Assembly (NCBI GenBank): GCA_035527975.1
Contig: DATKZM010000115.1
Span: 1 to 64,000, forward strand
DNA: 64,000 nt
Source of the DNA: DATKZM01 sp035527975
Lineage (GTDB): Bacteria > Pseudomonadota > Alphaproteobacteria > JAPULJ01
Direction of reading: 5' to 3'
The translations under genes and the position numbers were made by a program. Positions 63,715 through 64,000 of the stretch are shown piece by piece; within the stretch, counting starts at the first letter, position 1, and every line of letters starts with the position of its first letter. The notes beneath the pieces were generated by a model. That model was not told the DNA's origin and ran no database searches. It worked only from the letters and a program-made list of their open reading frames with translations.

Positions 63715-64000
63715 TCATTTGACGCCTTTGCCCCGTTTCAAACGCGCGCGCAGATTGTCCCAGGTCCCGATCAACCCCTTGGGCTGGAAGAGGATCGCGG
63801 CGACCACAAGGACACCGAAGCCGATCGCATGAAAGTGGCCGACCACGGGTTCGAGGATGTCCTGGCTCAACTTCAGCAGAACCGCGCCGATGATGGCGCC
63901 GGCATGGCTGCCGCTGCCGCCGACGATCACCATGAAGAGCAGGAGGAAGGCGTTCTCCAGGCCGAAGACCGGCGGGTTCACGGTGTTGTCGAAGAAGGCG
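63715..64000 (-). CDS. livM: Branched-chain amino acid ABC transporter permease LivM (C-terminal part)
   Basis: The last 95 codons of a LivM-type permease, cut by the window edge. The end of the permease domain is recognisable from NPPVFGLENAFLLLFMVIVG, G-G-S-G-S-H-A-G-A-I-I-G-A and GFGVLVVAAILFQPKGLIGT. A short basic tail closes it. The frame stays open to the end of the window, so the gene continues beyond 64000. Together with livG and livF it indicates a full liv operon, with the second permease and substrate-binding protein upstream. Confidence 0.9.
   Translation of the reverse strand, partial: AFFDNTVNPPVFGLENAFLLLFMVIVGGSGSHAGAIIGAVLLKLSQDILEPVVGHFHAIGFGVLVVAAILFQPKGLIGTWDNLRARLKRGKGVK

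Overview
The window is GC-rich, densely coded chromosomal DNA from an alphaproteobacterium. The lineage call rests on several gene families typical of that class: the RegB/RegA redox two-component pair, the GANTC methyltransferase CcrM, the small nucleoid protein GapR (DUF2312), an FO-only ATP synthase operon in the order atpI-atpB-atpE-atpF'-atpF, and the mutY / dciA (DUF721) / dsbA-like / smc block. Genus cannot be assigned from the sequence. About 62 protein genes are supported. No rRNA, tRNA, CRISPR array or prophage was seen. The only insertion-sequence trace is the end of an IS630-family transposase at the left edge.

Layout. 1-4.0 kb: IS630 remnant, regA-regB, divergent two-gene ABC-2 exporter. 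4.0-8.9 kb: DUF2141 protein, a small cobamide-type cluster (CobS-like, CobC-like phosphatase, CobD-like), ankyrin protein, SCO1/SenC copper chaperone. 9-14.3 kb: intracellular PHB depolymerase behind a 32-bp perfect palindrome, glycerol kinase, a DUF45 metalloprotease, Ada. 14.6-18.9 kb: Bcr/CflA efflux pump, then an unusual stretch with one unrecognised protein and two tandem Sel1-repeat exported proteins. 18.9-30.5 kb: FO ATP synthase operon, smc, dsbA-like, dciA, mutY, and a PepSY / response regulator / sensor kinase operon closed by a strong terminator. 30.5-38.4 kb: ccrM, rnhB, an NTF2-like protein, a PECR-like SDR, a CPA2 antiporter, gapR, a radical SAM protein and a phosphotransferase. 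38.4-49 kb: a TIGR04283/TIGR04282 glycosyltransferase pair, a VOC protein, the peptidoglycan-recycling pair LdcA/Mpl, a Ser/Thr kinase with TPRs, RidA, DUF2927, MoaB and a soluble lytic transglycosylase. 49-64 kb: PEP mutase/ICL-family enzyme, class III CoA transferase, uracil-DNA glycosylase, ETF-quinone oxidoreductase, a TPR protein with ispE, a membrane-anchored TPR protein, a cyclase-family enzyme, two further VOC proteins, and the start of a branched-chain amino acid ABC transporter operon (livF, livG, partial livM) running off the right edge.

Functional themes are respiratory and redox control (RegBA, SCO1, ETF-QO, FO ATP synthase), storage and acyl-CoA metabolism (PhaZ, SDR, CoA transferase, ETF-QO), DNA repair and chromosome biology (Ada, MutY, Udg, RnhB, Smc, DciA, CcrM, GapR) and envelope maintenance. 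Intergenic regions carry many dispersed palindromic repeats of several families. The most notable observations are: CobS-like and CobD-like membrane proteins that both appear to have lost most of their family's acidic catalytic motifs while the phosphatase between them is intact; the unexplained 16.0-18.9 kb cluster; the palindrome in front of phaZ; and GANTC sites clustered in the ccrM leader. All motif comparisons were made by eye.
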